Positions 17,341-26,400 of a DNA stretch of 64,000 bases are shown piece after piece. Position 1 is the stretch's first letter. Every line of letters starts with the position of its first letter. Source of the DNA: Aquitalea sp. LB_tupeE (lineage in GTDB: Bacteria > Pseudomonadota > Gammaproteobacteria > Burkholderiales > Chromobacteriaceae); contig NZ_JACAXB010000002.1 in assembly GCF_013391415.1 (NCBI RefSeq), positions 62,001 to 126,000 on the forward strand, read 5' to 3'. The notes beneath the pieces were generated by a model. The model had not been told where the DNA came from, made no database searches, and worked only from the letters and a program-made list of their open reading frames with translations. Both the position numbers and the translations under genes were made by a program.

Positions 17341-18609
17341 TTACTTGCTCTTCACCGGGGTATCGGGCTTCTTGTCATTCCCCGGGATAAAGGGGCTCCA
17401 CGGCTGGGCGCGAATCGGGGCTTTGGTCTTCCATACCACCGAGAACTGGCCGTTGGACTGGATTTCACCAATCATCACCGGCTTGTGCAGGTGATGGTTT
17501 TTCGGGTCCATTTCCAGGGTAAAGCCGGACGGGGCGGCAAACTTGATGCCGGCCATGGCCTTGGTCACCGCAGCCACATCGGTGGTGCCGGCTTTTTTCA
17601 CCGCTTCGGCCCACATATTGATGCCCACATAAGTGGCTTCCATCGGATCGTTGGTCACCAGCTTGTCGGCATTGGCCAGGCCCTTTTTCTTGGCCCAGGC
17701 TCGGTAGTCGGCAATCCACTTGCTGTTGACCGGGTTCTTCACGCTCATGAAGTAGTTCCAGGCAGCCAGATGGCCCACCAGCGGCTTGGCATCAATGCCC
17801 TTGAGTTCTTCCTCACCTACAGAGAAGGCCACCACCGGCACGTCGGTCGCCTTCAGGCCCTGGTTGCCCAGTTCCTTGTAAAAGGGCACGTTGGAGTCGC
17901 CATTGATGGTGGAAATGACCGCCGTCTTGCCACCGGCGGCGAACTTCTTGATGTTGCCGACGATGGTCTGGTAATCGCTATGCCCGAACGGGGTGTACAT
18001 CTCCTGAATGTCCTCGTCCTTCACGCCCTTGCTGTGCAGGAAGGCACGCAGAATCTTGTTGGTGGTACGCGGGTAGACATAGTCGGTCCCCAGCAGGAAG
18101 AAGCGCTTGGCTGCGCCGCCTTCCTTGCTCATCAGGTATTCCACCGCCGGAATGGCTTGCTGGTTGGGAGCGGCACCGGTGTAGAACACATTGGGCGACA
18201 TTTCTTCACCCTCGTACTGCACCGGATAGAACAGCAGGCCGTTGAGTTCTTCGTACACCGGCAGTACCGATTTGCGCGATACCGAGGTCCAACAGCCAAA
18301 GGTGACGGCTACCTTGTCCTTGCTCAGCAGCTGGCGGGCCTTTTCGGCAAACAGCGGCCAGTTGGAGGCCGGGTCCACCACCACCGGTTCCAGCTTTTTG
18401 CCCAGCACCCCGCCCTTGGCGTTGATCTGGTCGATGGCAAACAGCGCCATGTCCTTGAGCGAAGTTTCCGAAATGGCCATGGTGCCGGACAGGGAGTGCA
18501 GAACCCCTACCTTGATGGTGTCGGCGGCAAAGGCCGGCATGGACAACAGACCGGCGGCGGCCAGAACCAGCGGAGCGGACTTCAGAAAAGTGCGACGAGT
18601 GCTTGCCAT
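17341..18609 (-). CDS. urtA: urea ABC transporter substrate-binding protein UrtA
   Basis: 422 residues. UrtA is the periplasmic urea/short-amide receptor. The N-terminus has a clear twin-arginine motif (STRRTFLK) and a hydrophobic stretch ending in AFA-A, so export is by Tat. The family block VGVLHSLSGTMAISETSLKD, the GCWTSVSRKSVLPV motif and LFYPVQYEGEE are diagnostic. The start at 18609 follows AGGGGAAT; an in-frame ATG at 18651 would spoil the signal. First gene of the operon; three dyads lie upstream. Confidence 0.96.
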   Translation of the reverse strand: MASTRRTFLKSAPLVLAAAGLLSMPAFAADTIKVGVLHSLSGTMAISETSLKDMALFAIDQINAKGGVLGKKLEPVVVDPASNWPLFAEKARQLLSKDKVAVTFGCWTSVSRKSVLPVYEELNGLLFYPVQYEGEEMSPNVFYTGAAPNQQAIPAVEYLMSKEGGAAKRFFLLGTDYVYPRTTNKILRAFLHSKGVKDEDIQEMYTPFGHSDYQTIVGNIKKFAAGGKTAVISTINGDSNVPFYKELGNQGLKATDVPVVAFSVGEEELKGIDAKPLVGHLAAWNYFMSVKNPVNSKWIADYRAWAKKKGLANADKLVTNDPMEATYVGINMWAEAVKKAGTTDVAAVTKAMAGIKFAAPSGFTLEMDPKNHHLHKPVMIGEIQSNGQFSVVWKTKAPIRAQPWSPFIPGNDKKPDTPVKSK

Positions 18610-18659
18610 GAGATTCCCCTGATGATTGGTGTGGATGTTGCGCTGCGTCATCAGAGTAC

Positions 18660-18740
18660 GATCCGGACCGGATCAGCAAAATACGTTACATGACGTAGAT
18701 GGCTGCGCAGGGGTATCCAGGATGGCTTGGCGCAGCGCCA
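18660..18740. promoter_or_regulatory. three palindromes in the urtA / MFS divergent promoter region
   Basis: Within 81 nt there are three perfect dyads: GATCCGG-A-CCGGATC (18660-18674), TACGT-N6-ACGTA (18682-18697) and TGGCGC-A-GCGCCA (18728-18740). The first is 50 nt upstream of the urtA start. They may be operators for urea or nitrogen control of the urea operon or for the divergent MFS gene. I do not recognise a specific regulator consensus, nor a clear sigma-54 promoter. Confidence 0.4.
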
Positions 18741-18785
18741 TGCCCTTGTGCTAGGCTGTCTCTCCCATTTCCCACGGAGCTGTTC

Positions 18786-19967
18786 ATGCTGCCACGCAGC
18801 GCCTGGCGTGATTTCGCCGCGGTGATCTTCAGTGTTGCCCTGCTAGGCCTGGGCCTGGGCAGTACCATGCCGCTGACTGCGCTTGCCCTCACCGCTCGTG
18901 GTTTCAGCCCGGAAGTCATTGGCTGGACCGTAGCCGCCAGTGCGCTGGGCGGTGTGCTGGCCACCATGGCGGCGCCCGCGCTGGCACTGCGGCTGGGACG
19001 GCGCAATGTGATGCTGGGCTGCCTGCTGCTGGCCACACTGTCGGTGATGCCGCTGCAATTCCTGCAATCGATTCCCGGCTGGCTGCTGGCGCGCTTCCTG
19101 TTTGGTGCGGCCATGGCCCCGCTGTTTGTGCTGGGCGAGAGCTGGATCAACACCCTGGCGGGAGACCATGCGCGTGGCCGCATCGTCGCGCTTTACTCCA
19201 CCTGTTTTACCGCCTGCCAGGTGCTTGGCCCTTTGTTGACCGACCTGCTGGCACGCTGGCCGGATCGGGCTTTCCTGCTGTGTGGCGCGCTGTTTTTGCT
19301 GGGGATACCGGGCATCATGCTGGCCAGACCGGAAGCACGTGACGGCAGTCATACGCAACACACAGCGTCCACTGCGGATGACAAGGCCAGCAATACCGGC
19401 TGGCTGGGCATCGTGCGCAGTGCACCTTCCATCTTGCTGGGCACAGCGTTTTTTGCCTCTTTCGATACCGTGATGCTGAGCTTTCTGCCGCTGGTGGCCA
19501 TGGAGGGTGGCATGGGCCAGAGCCACGCGCTGGCCTCGGCCTCCATTTTGCTGGCAGGCGATGCCACCTTGCAGTTTGGCATTGGCTGGCTGGCCGACCA
19601 CCTTGGCCGCCGCCGGATACATCTGCTGTGCGGGGTGCTGGTCTGCCTGCTGCTACCCTTGCTGCCGTGGATGATGCAGCTGCCGCTGCTGTGGGAGGCC
19701 TATCTGTTTGTGCTGGGCGGTTGTGCCGGTGCCATCTACACCCTGGCGATGGTGGCGAGTGGCGAATTATTCAGCGGTGCCGCGCTATTGCGTATTTCCG
19801 GGCTGATTTCGCTCAGCTGGAATGCGTCCAGCAGCCTGAGCCCGGCTGCCACCGGCCTCTTGATGCAGCATGCCGGTTCGGGCTGGATGGTGGCCGTGTT
19901 GTGGGGCATGGCCCTGCTGTTTGTCTTCAGCAGCCGACAACAACGCACGCGGCAGGCCACAGGCTGA
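18786..19967 (+). CDS. MFS transporter
   Basis: 393 residues with about twelve hydrophobic segments. The MFS loop 2-3 motif appears as ALRLGRRNVMLG and its repeat in loop 8-9 as GWLADHLGRRRIH. It resembles YcaD-like sugar/drug exporters of the MFS_1 family, but the substrate cannot be predicted. The ATG at 18786 follows GGAG by 6 nt; a longer frame from 18699 lacks a ribosome-binding site. It is divergent from urtA. Confidence 0.85.
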   Translation: MLPRSAWRDFAAVIFSVALLGLGLGSTMPLTALALTARGFSPEVIGWTVAASALGGVLATMAAPALALRLGRRNVMLGCLLLATLSVMPLQFLQSIPGWLLARFLFGAAMAPLFVLGESWINTLAGDHARGRIVALYSTCFTACQVLGPLLTDLLARWPDRAFLLCGALFLLGIPGIMLARPEARDGSHTQHTASTADDKASNTGWLGIVRSAPSILLGTAFFASFDTVMLSFLPLVAMEGGMGQSHALASASILLAGDATLQFGIGWLADHLGRRRIHLLCGVLVCLLLPLLPWMMQLPLLWEAYLFVLGGCAGAIYTLAMVASGELFSGAALLRISGLISLSWNASSSLSPAATGLLMQHAGSGWMVAVLWGMALLFVFSSRQQRTRQATG

Positions 19968-20021
19968 GCCCTTGCCCGCATCAAGCCCCCTCACCGGGCC
20001 ACCCAGGGCCGCGAACCGGGT

Positions 20022-21398
20022 TCAGTCGGCTGGGTCCGGCGGTACTGGCAGATCGGCACTGGCGGCATCCGCCTGCAAGCGGCTGCGCACAAAGTCGATA
20101 TGGCCGCGCAGCTCGTACAGCAAATCACCAAAGGCCGCCGGCACCACAATCTTGCTGACAGTGGCATCCACATGGGCCAAGCGGTGCAGCAACTCTTGCT
20201 GCTTGCCCGGCACGGTACGCTGCGCCACTGCCTCGCGCTCGATGTCGAACAGCACCCGATACCAGCGATTGATGCCGGACTGGATGCGCCAACGGTAAAT
20301 GGCCGGTGCCACCTTGAGGGCGGGAATCAGCAACAGCACCAGCGGCAGGATGACTGCCAGCGCGCGGGCCACCAGCCCTGCCAGCCAGAAGGGAAAGGTG
20401 CGGTACAGCCAGCTTTTGCCGGAGGCGTAATAACGATGGGCATCCGGGCTGAGGCGGATTTCATGCTCGGCCAGCACCGGAAACTCCCCCGCTTTCTTGA
20501 ACAGCCCCGGCTTGCCATGTACTTCCCGCGCGGCTTCCAGCAGCAGGTCGGACAAGGCCGGATGCAGGCCCTCACGGGCGATCAGCTCCACGGTGGGGCC
20601 AATCAGCTGGGTATCGGTTTCGGGTATGTCCTTGCCCAGATCCAGCCCGCCGCGCGGCAAAGTCAGTTTGTTCAGGTAACTGACCCGGCGCGCATAGGCA
20701 TCCGCCTGGGCAAAGTTGAACAGATGAATGTCCGGCGTGTGCAGCAGCTGGCGCAACAGGTCGGTAGAGGTGGAATCGCCCATCACGAACAGCGCGTCCA
20801 CCTGATTGTCCAGCAAGGCCTTCACCGCATTGCCTGCCACCGTGTCCAGCAGCACGGTGCCGTCACCGGGGGTGATGCCATTGAGTTTGAGCAAGGCCAG
20901 CGCCAGATTGTGCGTGCCGCTGCCCGCCTCGCCGATTTCCAGCCGCTGCCCCTTGAAATCGGACAATAGCGGCCGTACTGCACCACGGTAGAACACCATC
21001 AAGGGTTGATAGGAAATGCTGCCCAGCGACATCAGGCTTTTGGTATCGGCATTGGCGACCTCCCCGCCCAGCACAAAACCCACATCCACGGTCTGACGCC
21101 GGTCGAGCAGACGATGCAGATTATCCAGCGAGCCATCGGAAGGAAGAATCTTCACCTTCACCCCCTCGCGCGCCAGGATTTGCTGGTAACGCACTGCAGT
21201 TTTCTGGAATACGCTGCCCGGTGGCCCGCTGGTAATGGTCAGGGTGGTGGGGGCGGCCGCATTGGTGAGCCACAGCCCCAGCAGCATCAGCAACACCCCG
21301 CCCAGCAAGATGGACGACATGGACAGCACCAGGCCGCGGCCAAACAGGGCGGTAAGCCTGCCGGACAGGCGCTTGAACAACTGGCGGGGAGAAAGCAC
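20022..21398 (-). CDS. membrane-anchored TAXI-family TRAP-type solute-binding protein
   Basis: 458 residues. A transmembrane helix (about residues 24-46, SILLGGVLLMLLGLWL) precedes a TAXI-type binding domain (TITSGPPGSVFQKTAVRYQQIL, VGFVLGGEVAN, the GEAGSGTHNLAL ligand motif). A second membrane helix follows near residue 345 (LVARALAVILPLVLLLIP), then a cytoplasmic-looking tail. No TRAP permease genes adjoin it, so it may be a sensor or part of an unlinked system. The start is GTG at 21398, 7 nt after a perfect AGGAG; the frame stays open to 21488 without another good start. Confidence 0.75.
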   Translation of the reverse strand: MLSPRQLFKRLSGRLTALFGRGLVLSMSSILLGGVLLMLLGLWLTNAAAPTTLTITSGPPGSVFQKTAVRYQQILAREGVKVKILPSDGSLDNLHRLLDRRQTVDVGFVLGGEVANADTKSLMSLGSISYQPLMVFYRGAVRPLLSDFKGQRLEIGEAGSGTHNLALALLKLNGITPGDGTVLLDTVAGNAVKALLDNQVDALFVMGDSTSTDLLRQLLHTPDIHLFNFAQADAYARRVSYLNKLTLPRGGLDLGKDIPETDTQLIGPTVELIAREGLHPALSDLLLEAAREVHGKPGLFKKAGEFPVLAEHEIRLSPDAHRYYASGKSWLYRTFPFWLAGLVARALAVILPLVLLLIPALKVAPAIYRWRIQSGINRWYRVLFDIEREAVAQRTVPGKQQELLHRLAHVDATVSKIVVPAAFGDLLYELRGHIDFVRSRLQADAASADLPVPPDPAD

Positions 21399-21543
21399 GA
21401 CACGGCTCCTGGGCAAAATCAGGCGTATAGGACAAGCGGGCCAATCTAGCACAGCCATCTGGCATGCGCGAATCTGCGCAGCGCGCAATCAGGCTATCAT
21501 CAGGCTTGACTTAAAGTGCACTCGAAGCTTCAGGCTGAACACC

Positions 21544-21996
21544 ATGACCACACTGACCATCCGCCAAATGGCACAGCGCTGCGGGCTGTCCGCCCATACC
21601 TTGCGCTACTACGAGGAAATCGGGCTGATCGACCCTATCCATCGTACCCACAGCGGTCACCGCTGCTATGGCGAAGCCGACCAGCGCTGGATTGCCTTCT
21701 TGCTGCGTTTGCGTGGCACCGGCATGTCGATACAGGACATGCTGGCCTACGCCACGCTGCGCCGCGACGGACAGCAACTGGACAGTGTGGTCCGGCGTCA
21801 GCAGATGCTGCAACAGCATGTGCTGACATTGGAAAACCGGCTGGCGACATTGCAAGACAATCTCAGCGTCATGCGCGACAAGGTGGCCTTCTACGCCGAA
21901 CTTGCCTGCGCCTTGCAAGCGGATGTCCAGCCGGACAGCACAGGAGCAGCACATGACCCACTCTCTTTACCAACAAGGCTGGAACCGCCTGCGTGA
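21544..21996 (+). CDS. MerR-family transcriptional regulator
   Basis: 150 residues. The MerR winged helix-turn-helix spans residues 3-70 (TIRQMAQRCGLSAHTLRYYEEIGLI), followed by the dimerisation coiled coil (about 78-120). There is no cysteine metal-binding cluster. It is therefore of the aldehyde/redox or small-molecule type (AdhR/YfmP-like) rather than a metal sensor. The gene overlaps the next one by 44 nt, which ties its role to that enzyme. Confidence 0.88.
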   Translation: MTTLTIRQMAQRCGLSAHTLRYYEEIGLIDPIHRTHSGHRCYGEADQRWIAFLLRLRGTGMSIQDMLAYATLRRDGQQLDSVVRRQQMLQQHVLTLENRLATLQDNLSVMRDKVAFYAELACALQADVQPDSTGAAHDPLSLPTRLEPPA

Positions 21997-22333
21997 AGTC
22001 GACGCCGCAGCGGGCGAACGCGTGATTGCCAGCTTGCAGGACATCAGCCCGGATTTGGGGCGTTACATCATAGAATTCGGTTTTGGTGAGGTGTACAACC
22101 GCCCAGGCCTCAGCCTGCAACAGCGCGAGCTGGCCACCATTGCCGCGCTGACGGCACTGGGCAATGCCACACCGCAGCTGAAAGTGCATATTGCCGCCGG
22201 GCTCAATGTCGGCCTCAGCCAGCAGGAAATCCACGAAACCATCCTGCAGATGGCGGTGTATGCCGGTTTTCCCGCCGCGCTCAACGGCATGTTTGCGGCA
22301 AAAGAGGTGTTTGCCGAACATGACAGCTTGTGA
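21953..22333 (+). CDS. carboxymuconolactone decarboxylase-family protein
   Basis: 126 residues of the CMD/AhpD fold. The block LKVHIAAGLNVGLSQQEIHETILQ with its conserved His and AVYAGFPAALNGMFAAKEVF is typical of the 4-carboxymuconolactone decarboxylase side of the family. No CxxC peroxidase motif is present, which argues against an AhpD-type peroxidase. AGGAG lies 6 nt before the ATG. Paired with a MerR regulator; such pairs are often aldehyde- or stress-responsive, but the substrate is unknown. Confidence 0.88.
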   Translation: MTHSLYQQGWNRLREVDAAAGERVIASLQDISPDLGRYIIEFGFGEVYNRPGLSLQQRELATIAALTALGNATPQLKVHIAAGLNVGLSQQEIHETILQMAVYAGFPAALNGMFAAKEVFAEHDSL

Positions 22334-22354
22334 AGTAACCGTTTCGGGCCAAGT

Positions 22355-22459
22355 GCGGCTAACAAAAACCCTGCTGCGTTGCGCCTCCTTGCCGTACTCA
22401 GTGTACTGTCTGCGTCGGCACGCCTTGCCCCAGGGACGCTACGCTATTTTGTTAGCCGC
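22355..22459 (+). repeat. dispersed palindromic repeat, copy 3 (reference copy)
   Basis: 105 bp bounded by a perfect 13-bp inverted repeat, GCGGCTAACAAAA and TTTTGTTAGCCGC. An inner imperfect arm pair shares GCGT-n-GCG. The central segment holds GTACTGTCTGCGTCGGC. The 'A' end faces the stop of the carboxymuconolactone decarboxylase gene (21 nt away), and the element lies between convergent genes. Confidence 0.93.
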
Positions 22460-22461
22460 AT

Positions 22462-22513
22462 TAACAAACGCTGAGCAAACCGCGTAGAGAAACCGGGTGC
22501 GTTTTTTTGTTAC
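22462..22513 (-). terminator. terminator-like hairpin after the response regulator
   Basis: TAACAAACGC on one side and GCGTTTTTTTGTTA on the other form an imperfect inverted repeat beginning 6 nt beyond the response-regulator stop. It directly abuts repeat copy 3 and shares its TAACAAA end sequence and a GTAGAGAA stretch with copy 6. It may be a short degenerate relative of the same element. Confidence 0.5.
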
Positions 22514-22519
22514 CGGGCC

Positions 22520-23440
22520 TCAAGCATGTCCGCGCCCCAGCGCCATGGCGGCGGCGGAGGTGCGGGTTTCCACCCCCAGCTTGGCAAACACATGCTCCAG
22601 GTGCTTGTTGACCGTGCGCGGGCTCATGCCCAGGATGTCGGCAATGTCACGGTTGGTCTTGCCCAGGCTCAGCCAGTGCAGCACTTCGGCTTCGCGCTGG
22701 GTCAGCCGGAAGGCCGCAATCAGTGCTGCCAGCGTGGCTTGCAGCCCTTCTTCGCGCAACACCACCAGCCATTCCGGCTCGCCGGGCGTCAGATGGAAGC
22801 TGGCCAGCAGCTTCTGCCCGGCTTCGCCCGGCCATTGCCCCGGCAAATCCTCCCCTTGCAGCCTGGCCTGCTGCGCCAGCGCTGCCCAGCGCCACAGCGC
22901 CTCCGGGGCTTGTTGGTCTTCCACCCCGAAATAGCGCTGCAACAACTGGCGTGCCAGCGCGGTTTGCCACACCAGTCGCCCGTTGTCGGGGTTCAGTGCC
23001 AGGGTGGCCTGACCAAAAGCATCCAGCGCGCTGCTGGCCTGCTGCATCTGACGGGCATTGGCGGTATGGGCGGCAATGCGCGCCAGCACTTCCGGCGGAC
23101 GCAGGGGTTTGGTGACATAGTCCGCACCACCGGCGGCAAAGGCTGCCACCACGTGTTCGCTGTCGGTGAGACCGGTCATGAACACAATGGGAATGGGCCG
23201 GGTGACATAATCCTGCTTCAGGCGTCGCGCTACCTCAAAGCCATCCATGCCCGGCATTACCGCATCCAGCAGGATCACATCCGGCAGGCTGAGCCTGGCC
23301 CGTTGCAAGGCGGCTTCGCCATGGGTGGCCACCAGCACGGTATGACCGGCGGCATCCAGTGCATCGTGCAGCAATTGCAGGTTGTCCGGCACATCATCCA
23401 CGATCAGCACCAGCGCGCTGCGGTTGGCCGCCTGTTCCAT
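22520..23440 (-). CDS. LuxR-type response regulator paired with the NCS1-fused kinase
   Basis: 306 residues. The receiver domain (about 8-125) has the acidic pair VDD and the phospho-acceptor Asp in VILLDAVMPGMDG. A linker of about 100 residues follows, then a C-terminal LuxR HTH (LTQREAEVLHWLSLGKTNRDIADILGMSPRTVNKHL). It is 13 nt downstream of the sensor-kinase gene and so almost certainly its partner. Start at 23440, with GGAG 8 nt upstream. The long middle region could be a second sensory or dimerisation segment. Target genes are unknown; the urea operon is a candidate because of proximity. Confidence 0.88.
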   Translation of the reverse strand: MEQAANRSALVLIVDDVPDNLQLLHDALDAAGHTVLVATHGEAALQRARLSLPDVILLDAVMPGMDGFEVARRLKQDYVTRPIPIVFMTGLTDSEHVVAAFAAGGADYVTKPLRPPEVLARIAAHTANARQMQQASSALDAFGQATLALNPDNGRLVWQTALARQLLQRYFGVEDQQAPEALWRWAALAQQARLQGEDLPGQWPGEAGQKLLASFHLTPGEPEWLVVLREEGLQATLAALIAAFRLTQREAEVLHWLSLGKTNRDIADILGMSPRTVNKHLEHVFAKLGVETRTSAAAMALGRGHA

Positions 23441-23453
23441 CAGTCTTGCTCCA

Positions 23454-26400
23454 TCAATCTGTTTCTTCCTGGTACTGCAACAAGCTGCGCAGTGCATCAA
23501 AGCGGAAGGCGTCCACCAGACTCTGGGCACGGCGCAGGAATTCGCCATGTTCGGCCGCCTGTTCGGACAAGGTCTGCAATGCCGCTTTCACCCCCTTGGG
23601 GTAGCCCAGCTCCAGCGCCTCGCGCAGCGGGTGCAGCAAGGCGGCATCTGGCAGGGTAAGCGTGGCAGCACTGGTGTGCAGGCCTTGCAAGGCAGGGGCG
23701 GAAACCGGCTGGCTGGCCGTTTGCCATTCCAGCTGCAAGCGTCTTCCCAGCCAGTCCAGAATGTCGTCGATACGGATAGGCTTGACGAAGAAGTCGGCCG
23801 GGAGGATGCCGACATCGTTGTCCTGCCCCTTTTCAAAGGCATTGGCCGAGATGATGGCCAGTGCAGCGCCATCCGCCATGCCTGCCTGCGCCTGACGAAT
23901 AGCACGCAAGGTCTGCCAGCCATCCATGCCTGGCATGGCCAGGTCCATGAACACCGCATGCGGGCGGAAGACCGGCAACTGTGCCAGACAGTCCTCCCCG
24001 TTACTGGCCTCGGCCAGCTCAAACCCCAGTGCGTGCAGCATGTGGCGCAACATGGTGCGGTCCACTGCCTCGTTGTCCACCAGCAGCACCCGGCGGCGCA
24101 GCCCCAGATAGCCGGTACGCTGCTGGCGCGGGATGGCCTGTTCGGCTTGCTGGCCGTACAGCGCGGGCAGGAACAGCCGCACGGTGAACAGCGCCCCCTG
24201 CCCCGGCGCACTGTCCAGGCGGATTTCCCCGCCCATCAGGTCGGTCAGCATCTTGCTGATGGTCAGGCCCAAGCCGCTACCGCCCTGCTGCGACTGTTTA
24301 CCGCGTTCAAACGGCTCAAACAGCCGTGGCTGGTCGGCCGGGGCAATGCCGGGGCCGGTATCGCGAATGGTAAAGGTGGCCATCTCGCGCTGATAGCGCA
24401 GACCCAGACTGACCTCGCCACGTTCGGTGAACTTGACCGCATTGCCCAGCAGATTGATCAGGATTTGCCGCAGCCGCTTTTCATCGGCCCGCACCACGGT
24501 CGGCAGTTCGCCTTGCGGGACAAAGCTGAAATCCAGCCCCTTTTGCTGCGCTTGCAGGCTAAACATGGCCACCAGCTGCTGCATGAAAGCGGTGAAATCC
24601 AGTGGGCGCATGTCCAGCGTCAGCTTGCCGCTTTCGATACGGGCAATGTCCATGGTGCCTTCAATCACCGACAGCAGATGGTCGCCACTGCGGCGCACCA
24701 CCTCCACAGACTGGCGCGCTGCCGCTGGCAGGCTGGCATCGGCATGCAGGATTTGCGCATAGCCCAGAATGCTGTTGAGCGGAGTGCGCAGCTCGTGGCT
24801 GATGGTGGTGACATAGCGGCTCTTGGCCTGATTGGCTTGCTCGGCCGCTTCCCGCGCTTGTTGCAGCAGCTGGTCGGTCTGGCGATGCAGGTCGATTTCG
24901 CGCTGCAACAAACCGGTCTGACGGCGCGACTCCTCCTGCGCTACCTGTCGGCTGTTATGGGTCAGCACCATCCACCAGGCCAGCACGCTACTGGCTAGCA
25001 GCAGCACGGCAAACAGGCGGAACAGCAGCCCGGCCAGCCCGGCCACCGCACCTTCCTGCAAGGCGATGAAGTACAACAGGCCCAAAAGCAACAGCCAGAA
25101 GGTGCTGATACCGGCCATCAGCAATAAATAATGCCCCAGCCCGCGTTGCAGATATGGCTGCAAACCGCGTGGCAACAGCCGTTGCAACAAGCCCTGCCAT
25201 TGCGCCGCTAGCGTAGCCTGCGGCTTGCACAAATCGCCGCAACGTACGTCCAGCGTGCAGCACAGCGAGCAGATATGCCCTTGATAGGCCGGGCAAACCA
25301 CGATGTCCTCGGCTTCGTACTCGCGCTGGCACAGCACACAGCGGTGATGGGCATGACGAGTGGCCGAAGGAAGGCGCGCCAGGTAGTAACGCCCACCGCT
25401 CAGCCAGGCAAACAAGGGCGTGAGCAGCAAGGCCGCACACATGGCCACCAGCGGCGACAAGGCCTGCGCCACCTCGCCCAGCGCCCCCAGATGGGCCGCC
25501 ACCGCCAGCAAGGACGCCAGCGTCATCGCCCCCAGCCCTACCGGGTTGATGTCGTACAGATAGGCACGGCGAAACTCGATGCCGCGCGGGCTCAGGCCCA
25601 GCGGCTTGTTGATCAGCAAATCCGCCACCACGGTCATGATCCAGGAAATGGCGATATTGCTGTACAGCGCCAGTACCTGGCCCAGCGCCTGGAACACTTC
25701 CAGCTCCATCAACAGCAGGGCAATCACGGTGTTGAACACCACCCATACCACCCGGCCCGGATGGCTATGAGTAAGCCGGGAAAAGAAATTGGACCACGCC
25801 AGACTACCGGCATAGGCATTGGTGACGTTGATTTTCAGCTGGGAAACAATGACAAACAGCGTGGTGGCGGCAATGGCCAGATGCCCGTCGCTGAACACAT
25901 GCGAGTAGGCAATCAGATACATCTGGTTCGGGTCCACCGCCTTGGCCAGCGGCACCGCATTACGCAAGGCCAGCCAGGCCAGCAGCGCGCCACCCAGCAT
26001 CTTGGCCACCCCTGGCAATACCCAGCCCGGCCCGCCCAGCAGGCAGGCCAGCCACCAGCTGCGGGCATTGTCAGCCGTGCGCGGCGGCATGAAGCGCAGG
26101 TAGTCGGCCTGTTCGCCCATCTGGGTGATCAGCGCAATGCCCACGGCAAAAGCCGCACCAAAACGGCGCAAATCAAACTGCATGCCCGTCCCCTGCGCAC
26201 CAGGGTAATGCCACAGCCCTTGCAGGGCTTCAGGCTCCTGCCACAGCAAAAACGCATAAGGCAGCACCAGTAACAGCAGCCACAGGGGCTGGGTCCAGCT
26301 TTGCAGGCGGCTGATGGCGGTGACGCCGTGGGTGACCAGCGGCAGCACCAGCAAGGCGCACAGCAGATAGCCGGCTACTGGTGGAATACCGAAACCCAGC

